The notes below the pieces were generated by a model that was given only the letters and a program-made list of their open reading frames with translations, ran no database searches and was not told the DNA's origin. From NCBI GenBank assembly GCA_018780805.1, contig JADMJD010000222.1:1-33706 (forward strand): a stretch of 33,706 nucleotides of DNA. Reading direction: 5' to 3'. How positions within the stretch are numbered: position 1 is the stretch's first letter; each line of letters begins with the position of its first letter. The translations under genes were made by a program, and so were the position numbers. This document shows, in pieces, positions 9,914 through 18,139 of this stretch. The DNA comes from Rubrivivax sp. Its GTDB lineage: Bacteria; Pseudomonadota; Gammaproteobacteria; Burkholderiales; Burkholderiaceae_C.

Positions 9914-10657
9914 TCAGGTGGCCGGCTTGATCGCGCCGAATCGGCGGTCGCGCTGGGCAAAGGCGGCCAGCGCGGCATCGATTTCGGCCTCGCCGAAATC
10001 GGGCCAGAGGCAATCGGTGAAAAACAGTTCGGAGTACGCCGCCTGCCAGAGCAGGAAGTTGCTCATGCGCATTTCGCCGCCGGTGCGGATGAACAGGTCC
10101 GGGTCGGGCGCAAACGACAGCGCCATGTGGCGTGAGAGCCAGGCTTCGTCGAACTGCTCACCCTTCACGCCCTGGGCCAGCGCCTGCTGGCAGGCCTGCA
10201 CCACGTCCCAACGGCCACCGTAGTTGAAGGCCACGGCCAAGGTGATGCGGGTGTTCTTTTCGGTCAGCGCCTCGGCGTGTTCCCAAGCCTGGCGCAATTT
10301 GTCGGACACCGCAGAGCGGTCGCCGATGATGCGGATGCGCACGCCGTCACCGGCGAGTTTGGTGAGGTACTTGGACACCGCCACCAGCACCAGGCCCATC
10401 AGTCCGGAGACTTCTTCGGTCGGGCGCTTCCAGTTCTCGGATGAAAAAGCGAAGACCGTCAGGAACTCGACCCCGCGGTCGGCAAAGCTGTTGACCGCCT
10501 TGACCAGCACGTCGACCCCGGCCTTGTGGCCGAAGAAGCGCGGCATGTAGCGCTGGCGGGCCCAGCGGCCGTTGCCATCCATCACGACCGCCACATGGCG
10601 GGGCACGGCGCGGGTGGCCTCGGGGTCGGTGCCGGTGGGCAGGAGCGTGTTCAGCAT
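9914..10657 (-). CDS. uppS: Undecaprenyl diphosphate synthase (cis-prenyltransferase)
   Basis: UppS condenses farnesyl diphosphate with eight isopentenyl diphosphates to give C55-PP, the lipid carrier for peptidoglycan and O-antigen. The protein has 247 residues. VAVVMDGNGRWA holds the catalytic Asp. The TVFAFSSENWKRP and PDLFIRTGGEMRMSNFLLWQ blocks are the diphosphate- and homoallylic-substrate motifs of the family. It starts 33 bp after frr. Nothing unusual is seen. Confidence 0.97.
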   Translation of the reverse strand: MLNTLLPTGTDPEATRAVPRHVAVVMDGNGRWARQRYMPRFFGHKAGVDVLVKAVNSFADRGVEFLTVFAFSSENWKRPTEEVSGLMGLVLVAVSKYLTKLAGDGVRIRIIGDRSAVSDKLRQAWEHAEALTEKNTRITLAVAFNYGGRWDVVQACQQALAQGVKGEQFDEAWLSRHMALSFAPDPDLFIRTGGEMRMSNFLLWQAAYSELFFTDCLWPDFGEAEIDAALAAFAQRDRRFGAIKPAT

Positions 10658-10690
10658 CGGGGACGACGTGCGTGCAGGGGCCGATGGCGG

Positions 10691-11263
10691 TCAGACCGCC
10701 ATCACCTCGGCTTCCTTGGACGTCACCAGGCGGTCGATCTCGCCTATCGTGCGGTCGGTCAGACGCTGCACCTCGTCCTGCGCGCGGCGCTCCTCGTCTT
10801 CGGTCGCCAGCTTGTCCTTCAGCAGCTTCTTCAGGTGGTCGTTGGCCTCTCGGCGCACGGCACGCACCGCCACCTTGGCGTCTTCGCCGGTGTTGCGCAC
10901 GATCTTGGTCAGGTCGCGGCGGCGTTCTTCCGACAGTGCCGGCATCGGCACACGCAGCAGATCACCCTGCGACGCCGGATTCAGGCCCAGGTCGGATTCG
11001 CGGATGGCCTTCTCGATCTTCGACGCCAGGCCCTTTTCCCAGGGCTGCACGCTGATCGTGCGCGCGTCCAGCAGCGACACGTTAGCGACCTGGCTGATGG
11101 GCACCATCGAGCCGTAGTAGTCCACATGCACCTGGTCCAGGATGCCCGGGTGGGCGCGGCCGGTGCGGATCTTCTGCAACTCGTTCTTGAAGGCGTCGAC
11201 CGACTTGCCCATCTTCTGCTCGGCGGTCTTCTTGATCTCGGGGATGGTGGTGGCGGTGGCCAT
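10691..11263 (-). CDS. frr: Ribosome recycling factor
   Basis: RRF splits post-termination ribosomes together with EF-G. The ATG at 11263 is chosen because an AGGAG lies 9 nt upstream (RC of 11273-11277) and the protein then has 190 residues, close to the usual 185. The family blocks [40 protein letters not shown] and [17 protein letters not shown] (each read in pieces) are intact. The C-terminus is the expected long helix. An upstream frame extension to 11389 lies inside pyrH and is spurious. It sits 20 bp after pyrH. Confidence 0.96.
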   Translation of the reverse strand: MATATTIPEIKKTAEQKMGKSVDAFKNELQKIRTGRAHPGILDQVHVDYYGSMVPISQVANVSLLDARTISVQPWEKGLASKIEKAIRESDLGLNPASQGDLLRVPMPALSEERRRDLTKIVRNTGEDAKVAVRAVRREANDHLKKLLKDKLATEDEERRAQDEVQRLTDRTIGEIDRLVTSKEAEVMAV

Positions 11264-11283
11264 CGTCAATCGCTCCTGTGGGT

Positions 11284-11994
11284 TCAGACGTGGACCAGGG
11301 TGCCTTCGTCCTCGCCGCGCACGACGCGTTCCAGCGCACCGGCCTTGAAGATGCTGAACACCTTGATCGGCAGCTTCTGGTCGCGGCACAGCGCAAAGGC
11401 CGTGGCGTCCATCACCTGCAGGTTGCGCGCAATCGCTTCGTCGAACGTGATGCTCTCGTAGCGTTTTGCGTCGGGATGTTTGTGCGGGTCGGCAGTGTAG
11501 ACACCATCGACCTTGGTGGCCTTCAGCACGATCTGCGCGCCGATCTCGGCGCCGCGCAGCGCGGCGGCCGTGTCGGTGGTGAAAAACGGGTTGCCGGTGC
11601 CGGCGGCGAAGACCACGACCTTGCCTTCTTCCAGGTACTGCAAGGCCTTGGGGCGCACGTAAGGCTCGACCACCTGCTCGATGCTGATGGCCGACATCAC
11701 ACGCGCCGTCATGCCCTCCTGCCGCATGGTGTCGGCCAGCGCCAGCGAGTTCATCACCGTGGCCAGCATGCCCATGTAGTCTGCCGTGGCGCGGTCCATG
11801 CCCACCGAACCGCCCGCCACACCGCGGAAGATGTTGCCGCCGCCGATCACGACCGCGACCTCCACGCCCAGGTGCGTGACCTGCTGCACCTCGCGCACCA
11901 TGCGCACGATGGTGGCGCGGTTGATGCCATAGGCGTCGTCGCCCATCAGGGCCTCGCCAGACAGTTTCAGAAGGATGCGCTTGTAGGCCGGCAT
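11284..11994 (-). CDS. pyrH: Uridylate kinase
   Basis: PyrH phosphorylates UMP to UDP and belongs to the amino-acid-kinase fold, unrelated to eukaryotic UMP kinases. The protein has 236 residues. KLSGEAL near the N-terminus, [10 protein letters not shown], the [17 protein letters not shown] stretch (positions about 135-151) and [13 protein letters not shown] are the phosphate- and nucleotide-binding motifs. A strong Shine-Dalgarno (GGAGGAG, about 8 nt before the ATG) is seen. A 97-bp gap with a perfect hairpin separates it from tsf, so it may be partly uncoupled from the upstream ribosomal genes. Confidence 0.97.
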   Translation of the reverse strand: MPAYKRILLKLSGEALMGDDAYGINRATIVRMVREVQQVTHLGVEVAVVIGGGNIFRGVAGGSVGMDRATADYMGMLATVMNSLALADTMRQEGMTARVMSAISIEQVVEPYVRPKALQYLEEGKVVVFAAGTGNPFFTTDTAAALRGAEIGAQIVLKATKVDGVYTADPHKHPDAKRYESITFDEAIARNLQVMDATAFALCRDQKLPIKVFSIFKAGALERVVRGEDEGTLVHV

Positions 11995-12043
11995 GCTTTG
12001 GACTCCTCCCGGGGTCTCGATCTTCGGTTCGGATGCAGTCTAA

Positions 12044-12068
12044 CGCCCGGCACTTGTGGCGCCGGGCG
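12044..12068 (-). terminator. Perfect hairpin between tsf and pyrH, possible partial terminator
   Basis: CGCCCGGC (12044-12051) and GCCGGGCG (12061-12068) form an 8-bp perfect GC stem with a 9-nt loop, starting 24 nt past the tsf stop on the minus strand. It is followed only by TTAGACT, not a real U tract. It may be an attenuator, an RNase or Rho boundary, or a stabiliser of the upstream mRNA. Function is inferred. Confidence 0.4.
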
Positions 12069-12091
12069 GACTCTCGTCGGAACGGCGGGGT

Positions 12092-13012
12092 TCAGCCGCC
12101 CTTGGCGGCAGCCACCTGGGCCGCCACTTCGGCCGCGAAGTCGTCGACCTTCTTCTCGATGCCCTCGCCCACCACGTACAGCGTGAAGCCCGCCACCTGG
12201 GTGGCTTTTTCCTTCAGCATCTGCTCGACGGTCTGCTTGTCGTTCTTGACGAAGGTCTGGTTCAGCAGCGAAACCTCCTTCAGGAACTTCTGCACCGAAC
12301 CATCCACACGCTTGGCGACGATTTCCGGCGACTGCGCAGGCTTGCCAGCAGCAACGGCCGTGGCAGCGTCTTCGGCGGCCTTCTCGGCGGCGACGCGGCG
12401 CTCGACTTCGATCAGCTCGGCCGGCACGTCGCTGGTGGCCAGCGCCTTGGGCTTCATCGCGGCCACGTGCATGGCCACGTCCTTGGCGGCGATTTCGTCA
12501 CCGGTGAACTCGACCAGCACGCCGATGCGTGTGCCGTGCAGGTAGCTGGCCAGTTGGCCACCACCGCTGTAGCGCTTGAAGCGGCGGATGGACATGTTCT
12601 CGCCGATCTTGCCGATCAGGCCCTTGCGCACGTCTTCCACCGTCGGGCCAAAACCGTCCTGGGCCAGCGGCAGCGCGCCGACCGCGGCCACGTCGGCCGG
12701 GTTGTGCTCGGCCACCAGGCCGGCGACGGCCTTCGAGAAAGCCAGGAACGAGTCGTTCTTGGTGACGAAGTCGGTTTCGCAGTTGACCTCGACCATCGCG
12801 CCCACGGCGCCATTCACGGCCGCCGTCACCACGCCTTCGGCCGTGATGCGGGCCGCAGCCTTGCCGGCCTTGTTGCCCAGCTTGACGCGCAGGATCTCTT
12901 CGGCGCGGGCCAGGTCGCCATCGGCCTCGGTCAGGGCCTTCTTGCATTCCATCATCGGGGCATCGGTCTTGCCACGAAGTTCGGCCACCATGCTTGCAGT
13001 GATTGCGGGCAT
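12092..13012 (-). CDS. tsf: Translation elongation factor Ts
   Basis: EF-Ts is the nucleotide exchange factor for EF-Tu. The 306-residue length is usual for beta-proteobacteria. The N-terminal UBA-like domain contains the signature region [13 protein letters not shown] and the [13 protein letters not shown] helix. [12 protein letters not shown] is the conserved EF-Tu-contacting TDF block. A dimerisation domain and C-terminal module follow. The gene lies 80 bp after rpsB, the universal rpsB-tsf pairing, and that gap holds a terminator-like hairpin. A GGAG lies just upstream of the ATG. Confidence 0.97.
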   Translation of the reverse strand: MPAITASMVAELRGKTDAPMMECKKALTEADGDLARAEEILRVKLGNKAGKAAARITAEGVVTAAVNGAVGAMVEVNCETDFVTKNDSFLAFSKAVAGLVAEHNPADVAAVGALPLAQDGFGPTVEDVRKGLIGKIGENMSIRRFKRYSGGGQLASYLHGTRIGVLVEFTGDEIAAKDVAMHVAAMKPKALATSDVPAELIEVERRVAAEKAAEDAATAVAAGKPAQSPEIVAKRVDGSVQKFLKEVSLLNQTFVKNDKQTVEQMLKEKATQVAGFTLYVVGEGIEKKVDDFAAEVAAQVAAAKGG

Positions 13013-13036
13013 TGTTCAGTTCTCCAGATTCGGTTG

Positions 13037-13074
13037 CAAAACCGGCCGGGCGCGAAGCGTCGCGGCCGGCCGGC
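13037..13074 (-). terminator. Terminator-like hairpin between rpsB and tsf
   Basis: On the minus strand CCGGCCGG (13073-13066) is followed by a 16-nt loop with its own short GCG/CGC pairing, then CCGGCCGG again (13049-13042) and TTTT (13041-13038). That is a GC stem plus a short U run, the layout of a weak intrinsic terminator. It sits 19 nt past the rpsB stop and 25 nt before tsf. It probably lowers tsf expression relative to rpsB. Each arm is itself palindromic, so other pairings are possible. Confidence 0.55.
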
Positions 13075-13092
13075 GTGTCACAGGCGCGGGGC

Positions 13093-13836
13093 TCAGGCCT
13101 CTTCGCGGACCTCGACGAACTCGTCGCCTTCGTTGACGGCGGCCACGACCTCGTTGGTCGCGTTGGCACGGCCTTCCAGCACCGCGTCAGCCACGGAACG
13201 GGCGTACAGCGCCACGGCCTTGGCCGAGTCGTCGTTGCCCGGGATCACGTAGTCGATGCCCTGGGGCGAGTGGTTGGTGTCGACGATGCCGATGATGGGG
13301 ATGCCCAGCTTCTTGGCTTCGGCGATCGCGATCTTGTGGTAACCGACGTCGATGACGAACATCGCGTCCGGCAGCGCGCCCATGTCCTGGATGCCGCCAA
13401 TGTCCTTCTCGAGCTTGACCAGCTCGCGATCGAACAGAAGCGCTTCCTTCTTGATCATGGTCTCGGTGCCGCTGTCCTTGATGCCCTGCATGTCCTTGAG
13501 CTTCTTCAGCGAACCCTTGACGGTCTTGAAGTTGGTCATCATGCCGCCCAGCCAGCGTTGGTCGACGTAGGGCATGCCACACCGCGCGGCTTCGGCGGCG
13601 ATCACCTCACGCGCCTGACGCTTGGTGCCGATCATCAGGATGGTGCCGCGGCGGGCCGACAGCTGGCGGATGAACTTCATCGCCTCTTCGAAGAGCGGCT
13701 GCGTCTTCTCGAGGTTGATGATGTGGATCTTGTTGCGATGGCCGTAGATGTACGGGGCCATCTTGGGGTTCCAGAAGCGCGTTTGGTGCCCGAAATGGAC
13801 GCCGGCTTCCAGCATTTCACGCATGGAGACAGTCAT
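13093..13836 (-). CDS. rpsB: 30S ribosomal protein S2
   Basis: S2 joins the 30S subunit late and is needed for S1 binding. The ATG at 13836 ([18 protein letters not shown]) is preceded by GGAG five bases upstream and gives 247 residues. The in-frame extension to 13890 has no Shine-Dalgarno and no homology. Family blocks include the [13 protein letters not shown] start, [26 protein letters not shown] and the [10 protein letters not shown] segment. It is the first gene of the minus-strand super-operon. The 167-bp region upstream, shared with the divergent amidase, contains nested dyads that could be promoter, S2 autoregulatory leader or both. Confidence 0.97.
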   Translation of the reverse strand: MTVSMREMLEAGVHFGHQTRFWNPKMAPYIYGHRNKIHIINLEKTQPLFEEAMKFIRQLSARRGTILMIGTKRQAREVIAAEAARCGMPYVDQRWLGGMMTNFKTVKGSLKKLKDMQGIKDSGTETMIKKEALLFDRELVKLEKDIGGIQDMGALPDAMFVIDVGYHKIAIAEAKKLGIPIIGIVDTNHSPQGIDYVIPGNDDSAKAVALYARSVADAVLEGRANATNEVVAAVNEGDEFVEVREEA

Positions 13837-13875
13837 GGTTACTCCGAAGGTTGGGTCTAGAATCCCGGCGCACAT

Positions 13876-13930
13876 CGTCACGCTTTGCAAGATTCAGCAA
13901 GGTTTTGACACCTTGCACTGCAGCGTGACG
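13876..13930. promoter_or_regulatory. Nested inverted repeats in the rpsB/amidase divergent region
   Basis: CGTCACGCT (13876-13884) is repeated inverted as AGCGTGACG (13922-13930). Inside it GCAAGGT (13897-13903) pairs with ACCTTGC (13910-13916). The block lies 40-94 nt upstream of the rpsB ATG and 74-128 nt upstream of the amidase ATG. A TTGACA (13905-13910) sits within it on the plus strand, without a convincing -10. It may be an operator, a divergent promoter, or the leader by which S2 represses its own mRNA, known in gamma-proteobacteria. The symmetry is observed; the function is inferred. Confidence 0.4.
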
Positions 13931-14003
13931 ACACCTTTCGGCAGCCGGGTTCGCGATTTGTTTGTCGCAACGCCGTGCTCACGCACCCGCTGAGACAAAC
14001 CCA

Positions 14004-15362
14004 ATGATTCTAGCACGCCCGCCGGGCGACCTGACGGATGCACGCCAGCGCCTGCAAGCCGGCGCCACATCCGCCCTGGCCTGCCTGGCCGATAGCCTGA
14101 CCGCAGCCGACCACACCGCGTCGGTCTTCCTGCGCCGCTTCGATGCCGGCGCACGCGCCCAGGCCGAGGCAGTGGACCGGGGCCTGGCCGCCGGCCTGCC
14201 GCTGCCACCACTCGCAGGCCTGGCGGTGTCGGTGAAGGACCTGTTCGACGTGGCAGGCGCGCCGACCACGGCCGCATCGGTGGTGCTGGCCCAGGCCGAC
14301 GTGGCGCTCGCCGACAGCCCGGTTGTTGCGCGGTTGCGCGCGGCCGGCGCGGCCTTGATCGGCCACACCAATCTGAGCGAGTTTGCCTTCTCCGGTCTGG
14401 GCCTGAACCCGCACCATGGCACACCGGTCAACCCGGTGACGCTGGCGCTGGACAGCACGCCCCGGGTGCCAGGTGGATCGACCTCGGGTGGCGCCGTCAG
14501 CGTGGCCGCAGGCGCTGCCTGGGCGGCCCTGGGTTCGGACACCGGTGGCTCCATCCGCATCCCTGCGGCTTTCCAGGGCCTGGTGGGCTTCAAGAGTACA
14601 CAGCGGCTGACACCGCTGGCCGGCAGCGTGCCGCTGTCGAGCTCGCTGGACACGGCCTGCGCCATCACGCGCTCGGTGCGGGATGCCGTGCTGTTGCATG
14701 AGGTGCTGGCCGGGCGGACGGTGGCGCTGCACCCGCGGCCGATGGCGCAGTGGCACTTTGCCGTGCCCCGCACGCTGATGCTGGATGGCCTGGACGAACA
14801 CGTCGCTGCCGCCTTCGACGCCGCACTGGCCCGCCTGCGCGACAGCGGTGCCACTGTGGCAGAAATTGTCCTGCCCGAGCTCGCCGAACTCGCCGGCATC
14901 AACGTGCTGGGCGGCCTGCCCGCCGCCGAAAGCTGGGCCTGGCACCGCACGCGCCTGGCCACTGCTGGCGACCGCTACGACCCGCGTGTGGCCTCGCGCA
15001 TCCGCCGCGGCGCCGGCATGACGGCGGCCGACTACATCGAGCTGCTGGCGGCCCGCCACGACTGGATCCGGCGCGTCGAAGCCGCCTTGCAGGGCTTCGA
15101 CGCCCTGCTCGCCCCCACCGTGCCCGTCGTCGCGCCGTTGCTGGCGCCGCTGCAGGCCGATGACACCGCTTTCTTCGCGGCCAACGCACTCGTGCTGCGC
15201 AACCCGGCGGTCGTGAACTTCCTGGACGGCTGTGCGATCTCGTTGCCCTGCCATGCCCCGGGCGGCTGGCCGGTCGGCTTGATGCTGGCAGCGCCCGCGC
15301 TGCGCGACGACACCCTGCTCTCCGCGGCACTGGCCGTCGAAGCCACGTTGGGGCGCCGCTGA
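14004..15362 (+). CDS. Amidase signature family hydrolase
   Basis: An amidase-signature hydrolase of 452 residues from the ATG at 14004; a TTG 14 codons upstream lies in an inverted-repeat leader and is less likely. The Ser-cisSer-Lys triad is complete: K78 in AVSVKDLFD, S159 in PGGSTSGG and S183 in SDTGGSIRIP, the latter two spaced 24 residues as in characterised members. This group includes GatA, but no gatB or gatC is nearby and the C-terminus is not GatA-like, so a stand-alone amidase is more likely. The substrate is unknown. It is one base from the downstream dadA-like gene, which hints at amide or ureide breakdown feeding amino acid oxidation (inference). No signal peptide is seen. Confidence 0.88.
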   Translation: MILARPPGDLTDARQRLQAGATSALACLADSLTAADHTASVFLRRFDAGARAQAEAVDRGLAAGLPLPPLAGLAVSVKDLFDVAGAPTTAASVVLAQADVALADSPVVARLRAAGAALIGHTNLSEFAFSGLGLNPHHGTPVNPVTLALDSTPRVPGGSTSGGAVSVAAGAAWAALGSDTGGSIRIPAAFQGLVGFKSTQRLTPLAGSVPLSSSLDTACAITRSVRDAVLLHEVLAGRTVALHPRPMAQWHFAVPRTLMLDGLDEHVAAAFDAALARLRDSGATVAEIVLPELAELAGINVLGGLPAAESWAWHRTRLATAGDRYDPRVASRIRRGAGMTAADYIELLAARHDWIRRVEAALQGFDALLAPTVPVVAPLLAPLQADDTAFFAANALVLRNPAVVNFLDGCAISLPCHAPGGWPVGLMLAAPALRDDTLLSAALAVEATLGRR

Positions 15363-15363
15363 C

Positions 15364-16617
15364 ATGCGCATCGCCGTGATCGGCGCCGGCATCATCGGCG
15401 TCACGACTGCGTATGAGCTGACGGTGGACGGCCACGAAGTCACCGTGCTCGAACGAGGCGCGGCCGTCGCCGGCGGCACCAGCTTCGCCAATGCCGGCGT
15501 GGTGGCGCCGGGTTACGTCACGCCCTGGGCCGCACCGGGCATGCCGTGGAAGGTGCTGAGCCACCTGTTCGGCCGCCACGCACCGGTGCGGGTGGGTTCG
15601 GCGGTGCCCTTCCGTGACGCGGCCTGGCTCTGGCGCTGGTGGCGCGCGTGCCGCCCGGCCGTGTACCAGGCCAACCGCACGCGCATGCACCGCCTGGCGC
15701 GCTACAGCCGCGACCGGCTGGACGGCCTGACGCACCGCCTGAACCTGGACTACGAACACGCCACCGGCTACATGGTGCTGCTGCGCAGCGAACGCGAACT
15801 GTCCCAAGCCCGCGGCAGCCTCAAGCTGCTGGCCGAGCTGGGCGTGCCCTTCGAGTTGGTTGACGCCTTGCGTGCACGCCAGATCGAACCCGGACTGCAG
15901 GACAGCACCGCGCTGCGCGCCGCGATCCACCTGCCGCAGGACGGTGTGGGCAACTGCCGCCAGTTTGCGCACCTGCTGAAGGCCGAGGCGCAGAAGCTGG
16001 GCGCGCAGTTCCGCTTCCAGCAGGACGTGCAGGCGCTGCGGCCGGGCACCCCGGCGCAGGTGGTGATCGCTGGTCGAGAAGAGACTTTCGATGCGGTGGT
16101 GGTCTGCGCCGGGCCGCAATCGGCCACCCTGCTGGCGCCCACGGGCCTGAAATTGCCACTGCTGCCGGTCTGGGGCTACTCGCTGACCGCACCGCTGCGC
16201 GAGCTGGACGGCCACACCGACCTGGGCCCACGCGCCGCGCTGATGGACGAACGCTTCAAGGTCGCCATCTCGCGCTTGGGCCGACGGGTGCGCGTGGCGG
16301 GCAGCGCAGAGCTGGGCGGCAGCGCCGAACACTTCCACGCGGGTGCGATGGCAACGCTCTACAAGGTGCTGCACGACTGGTTTCCGGGCGCGGCACAGCT
16401 GGCCCAGGCACAACGCTGGAAAGGTGCGCGCCCGATGTTGCCCGACGGTCCGCCGGTGCTGGGCGCCAGCGGCCGGCCCGGGATCTGGCTGAACCTGGGC
16501 CACGGCTCCAGCGGCTGGGCGCTGTCGGCGGGTTCGGCGCGCGCACTGGCCGACCGCATGGCCGGCCGCGAGCCGGCCATCGACCTGGAAGGCCTGGGTG
16601 TCGAACGCCTGGCGTGA
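15364..16617 (+). CDS. dadA: D-amino acid dehydrogenase (DadA-like FAD oxidoreductase)
   Basis: A DAO-family flavoprotein that would oxidise D-amino acids to 2-oxo acids and ammonia, passing electrons to the quinone pool. It has 417 residues. The N-terminal GAGIIG (7-12) is the FAD dinucleotide motif, followed by E30 of VTVLERG. The TSFANAGVVAPGYVTPWAAPG stretch (about 40-60, read in pieces) closely follows the DadA pattern, and the C-terminal GHGSSGWALSAGS is the second FAD block. It starts two bases after the amidase stop codon begins to clear (one-base gap) and is followed 12 bp later by nnr. The family is secure. The D-Ala preference is not shown, and alternatives include other DadA-like imino or amino acid oxidases. 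Confidence 0.85.
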   Translation: MRIAVIGAGIIGVTTAYELTVDGHEVTVLERGAAVAGGTSFANAGVVAPGYVTPWAAPGMPWKVLSHLFGRHAPVRVGSAVPFRDAAWLWRWWRACRPAVYQANRTRMHRLARYSRDRLDGLTHRLNLDYEHATGYMVLLRSERELSQARGSLKLLAELGVPFELVDALRARQIEPGLQDSTALRAAIHLPQDGVGNCRQFAHLLKAEAQKLGAQFRFQQDVQALRPGTPAQVVIAGREETFDAVVVCAGPQSATLLAPTGLKLPLLPVWGYSLTAPLRELDGHTDLGPRAALMDERFKVAISRLGRRVRVAGSAELGGSAEHFHAGAMATLYKVLHDWFPGAAQLAQAQRWKGARPMLPDGPPVLGASGRPGIWLNLGHGSSGWALSAGSARALADRMAGREPAIDLEGLGVERLA

Positions 16618-16629
16618 GATGCTGCGGCG

Positions 16630-18132
16630 ATGAGCCGACCGCCGCCCACGCTGTTCCCGGTGTTGCCCGTCACGCGCGGCAGCCCACCCAGGCCGCTGCA
16701 CGACGCTTCCAGCACCCGTGCGCTGGAAGCGGCGGCGCTGGCAGCCCACCCGCCCCACACGCTGATGGCACGTGCCGGCCTGGCCGTGGCGCGGCTGGCG
16801 CTGGCCGCCTGGCCCAGCGCCCGACGGGTGCTGGCGCTGGCCGGGCCGGGCAACAACGGCGGCGATGCGCTGGTGGCAGCGCGCTGCCTGCACCAGCAGG
16901 GGCTGTTGGTGCAGGTCGTGCTGCTGGCCGACCCCGGTCGGCTGCCCGCCGACGCCGCCTGGGCGCTGGCCGCAGCACAGGCCGCCGGTGTGCCGATCCG
17001 ATCCGACCTGGGCGCACTTGAGCCCACGGACATGGTGCTCGACGGCCTGCTCGGCCTGGGCGCGAGCCGGGCGCCCGGCGGCGCCCTGGCCGACGCGGTC
17101 CGCTGGCTCAATGCCGGCACGACACCCGTGCTGGCGATCGACCTGCCCTCGGGCCTGGACGGTGACCGCGGCACTGCACTGGGCCCGCAGGCGGTGCGCG
17201 CGAGCCACACGCTGGCGCTGCTGACGCTCAAGCCCGGGCTCTTCACGGCCCAGGGCCGCGACCATGCCGGGCGGGTCTGGCTGGACACACTCGGCCTGCC
17301 CAGCGCCGATGGCAACGCCCTGTCGCTGATCGGCGCAGCGGCGCCAGGGGCCGCGCCTCACGCCAGCCACAAGGGACGCTTCGGCGACCTGTTCGTGGTC
17401 GGCGGCGCCGCAGGCATGGCGGGTGCTGCAAGGCTCGCAGGGCATGCCGGCCTGGCCGCCGGTGCCGGCCGCGTCTACCTCGGGCTGCTGGACGACATCG
17501 CCCAGCCCGACCTGGGCCGACCCGAACTGATGAACCGCCCGATCGACGACTTGCTGCAGGCCACGGCGCTGCAGCAGCGCACGCTGGTGCTGGGCTGCGG
17601 CGGCGGCGAAGCCGTGCGCCCGCGGCTGCCGGCCGCCCTGGCCCACGCAGCGCGGCTGGTGCTGGACGCCGATGCCTTGAATGCCATCGCCGCCGAGCCT
17701 GACCTGCGCCAGGCCCTGGTGGCGCGCGGTCGGCACCAGCGGCCAACGGTGTTGACCCCGCACCCGCTGGAAGCAGCGCGCCTGCTGCAGTCCAGCGTGG
17801 CCGCCGTGCAGGCCGACCGCCTGGCGGCGGCGCGTCAACTGGCCACCGAACTGGGCTGTGTGGTGGTGCTGAAGGGTTCAGGCACGGTCATCGCACAACC
17901 TGACGGCCGCTGTGCCGTCAACGCCACCGGCAATGCCCGCTTGGCCACGGCCGGCACCGGCGATGTGCTGGCCGGCTGGATCGGCGGGCTGTGGGCTCGC
18001 CACGAAGCCGACGCGGCCGAGGTCGCGGCGGCAGCGGTGTGGCGCCACGGCCTGGCGGCCGAAAAAACAACTGGCGGCGGCGACGGCCCCTTGCTGGCCG
18101 CCGATCTGGTGGCCGCCATGCAAAGGGTCTGA
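16630..18132 (+). CDS. nnr: Bifunctional NAD(P)HX epimerase / ADP-dependent dehydratase
   Basis: Nnr (YjeF) repairs hydrated NAD(P)H: the N-terminal domain epimerises R- and S-NAD(P)HX, and the C-terminal domain dehydrates S-NAD(P)HX using ADP. The 500-residue protein shows both halves. AGPGNNGGDA (71-80) and DLPSGLDGD (about 175) mark the epimerase. LTPHPLEAARLL and NATGNARLATAGTGDVLAG (about 430-449) mark the ribokinase-like dehydratase. The family usually reads NNGGDG; here it is NNGGDA. It follows dadA by 12 bp and converges on rnr with a 7-bp gap. E. coli places the homologue beside tsaE, so this context differs. Confidence 0.94.
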   Translation: MSRPPPTLFPVLPVTRGSPPRPLHDASSTRALEAAALAAHPPHTLMARAGLAVARLALAAWPSARRVLALAGPGNNGGDALVAARCLHQQGLLVQVVLLADPGRLPADAAWALAAAQAAGVPIRSDLGALEPTDMVLDGLLGLGASRAPGGALADAVRWLNAGTTPVLAIDLPSGLDGDRGTALGPQAVRASHTLALLTLKPGLFTAQGRDHAGRVWLDTLGLPSADGNALSLIGAAAPGAAPHASHKGRFGDLFVVGGAAGMAGAARLAGHAGLAAGAGRVYLGLLDDIAQPDLGRPELMNRPIDDLLQATALQQRTLVLGCGGGEAVRPRLPAALAHAARLVLDADALNAIAAEPDLRQALVARGRHQRPTVLTPHPLEAARLLQSSVAAVQADRLAAARQLATELGCVVVLKGSGTVIAQPDGRCAVNATGNARLATAGTGDVLAGWIGGLWARHEADAAEVAAAAVWRHGLAAEKTTGGGDGPLLAADLVAAMQRV

Positions 18133-18139
18133 GCGGCCC

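Noticed and set aside
13905..13910. Consensus TTGACA as a plus-strand promoter for the amidase
   Set aside because: No acceptable -10 lies 16-18 bp downstream (ACGACA/CGACAC), so I list only the dyads here.
14004..15362. Amidase as GatA of the tRNA amidotransferase
   Set aside because: The catalytic triad is shared, but no gatC or gatB adjoins, and the C-terminal region and gene context with dadA do not fit GatA.
14899..17838. A 979-codon open frame on the minus strand
   Set aside because: It is antisense to the amidase, dadA and nnr genes, all of which have clear family motifs. The translation is Arg/Gln/His-rich without domains.
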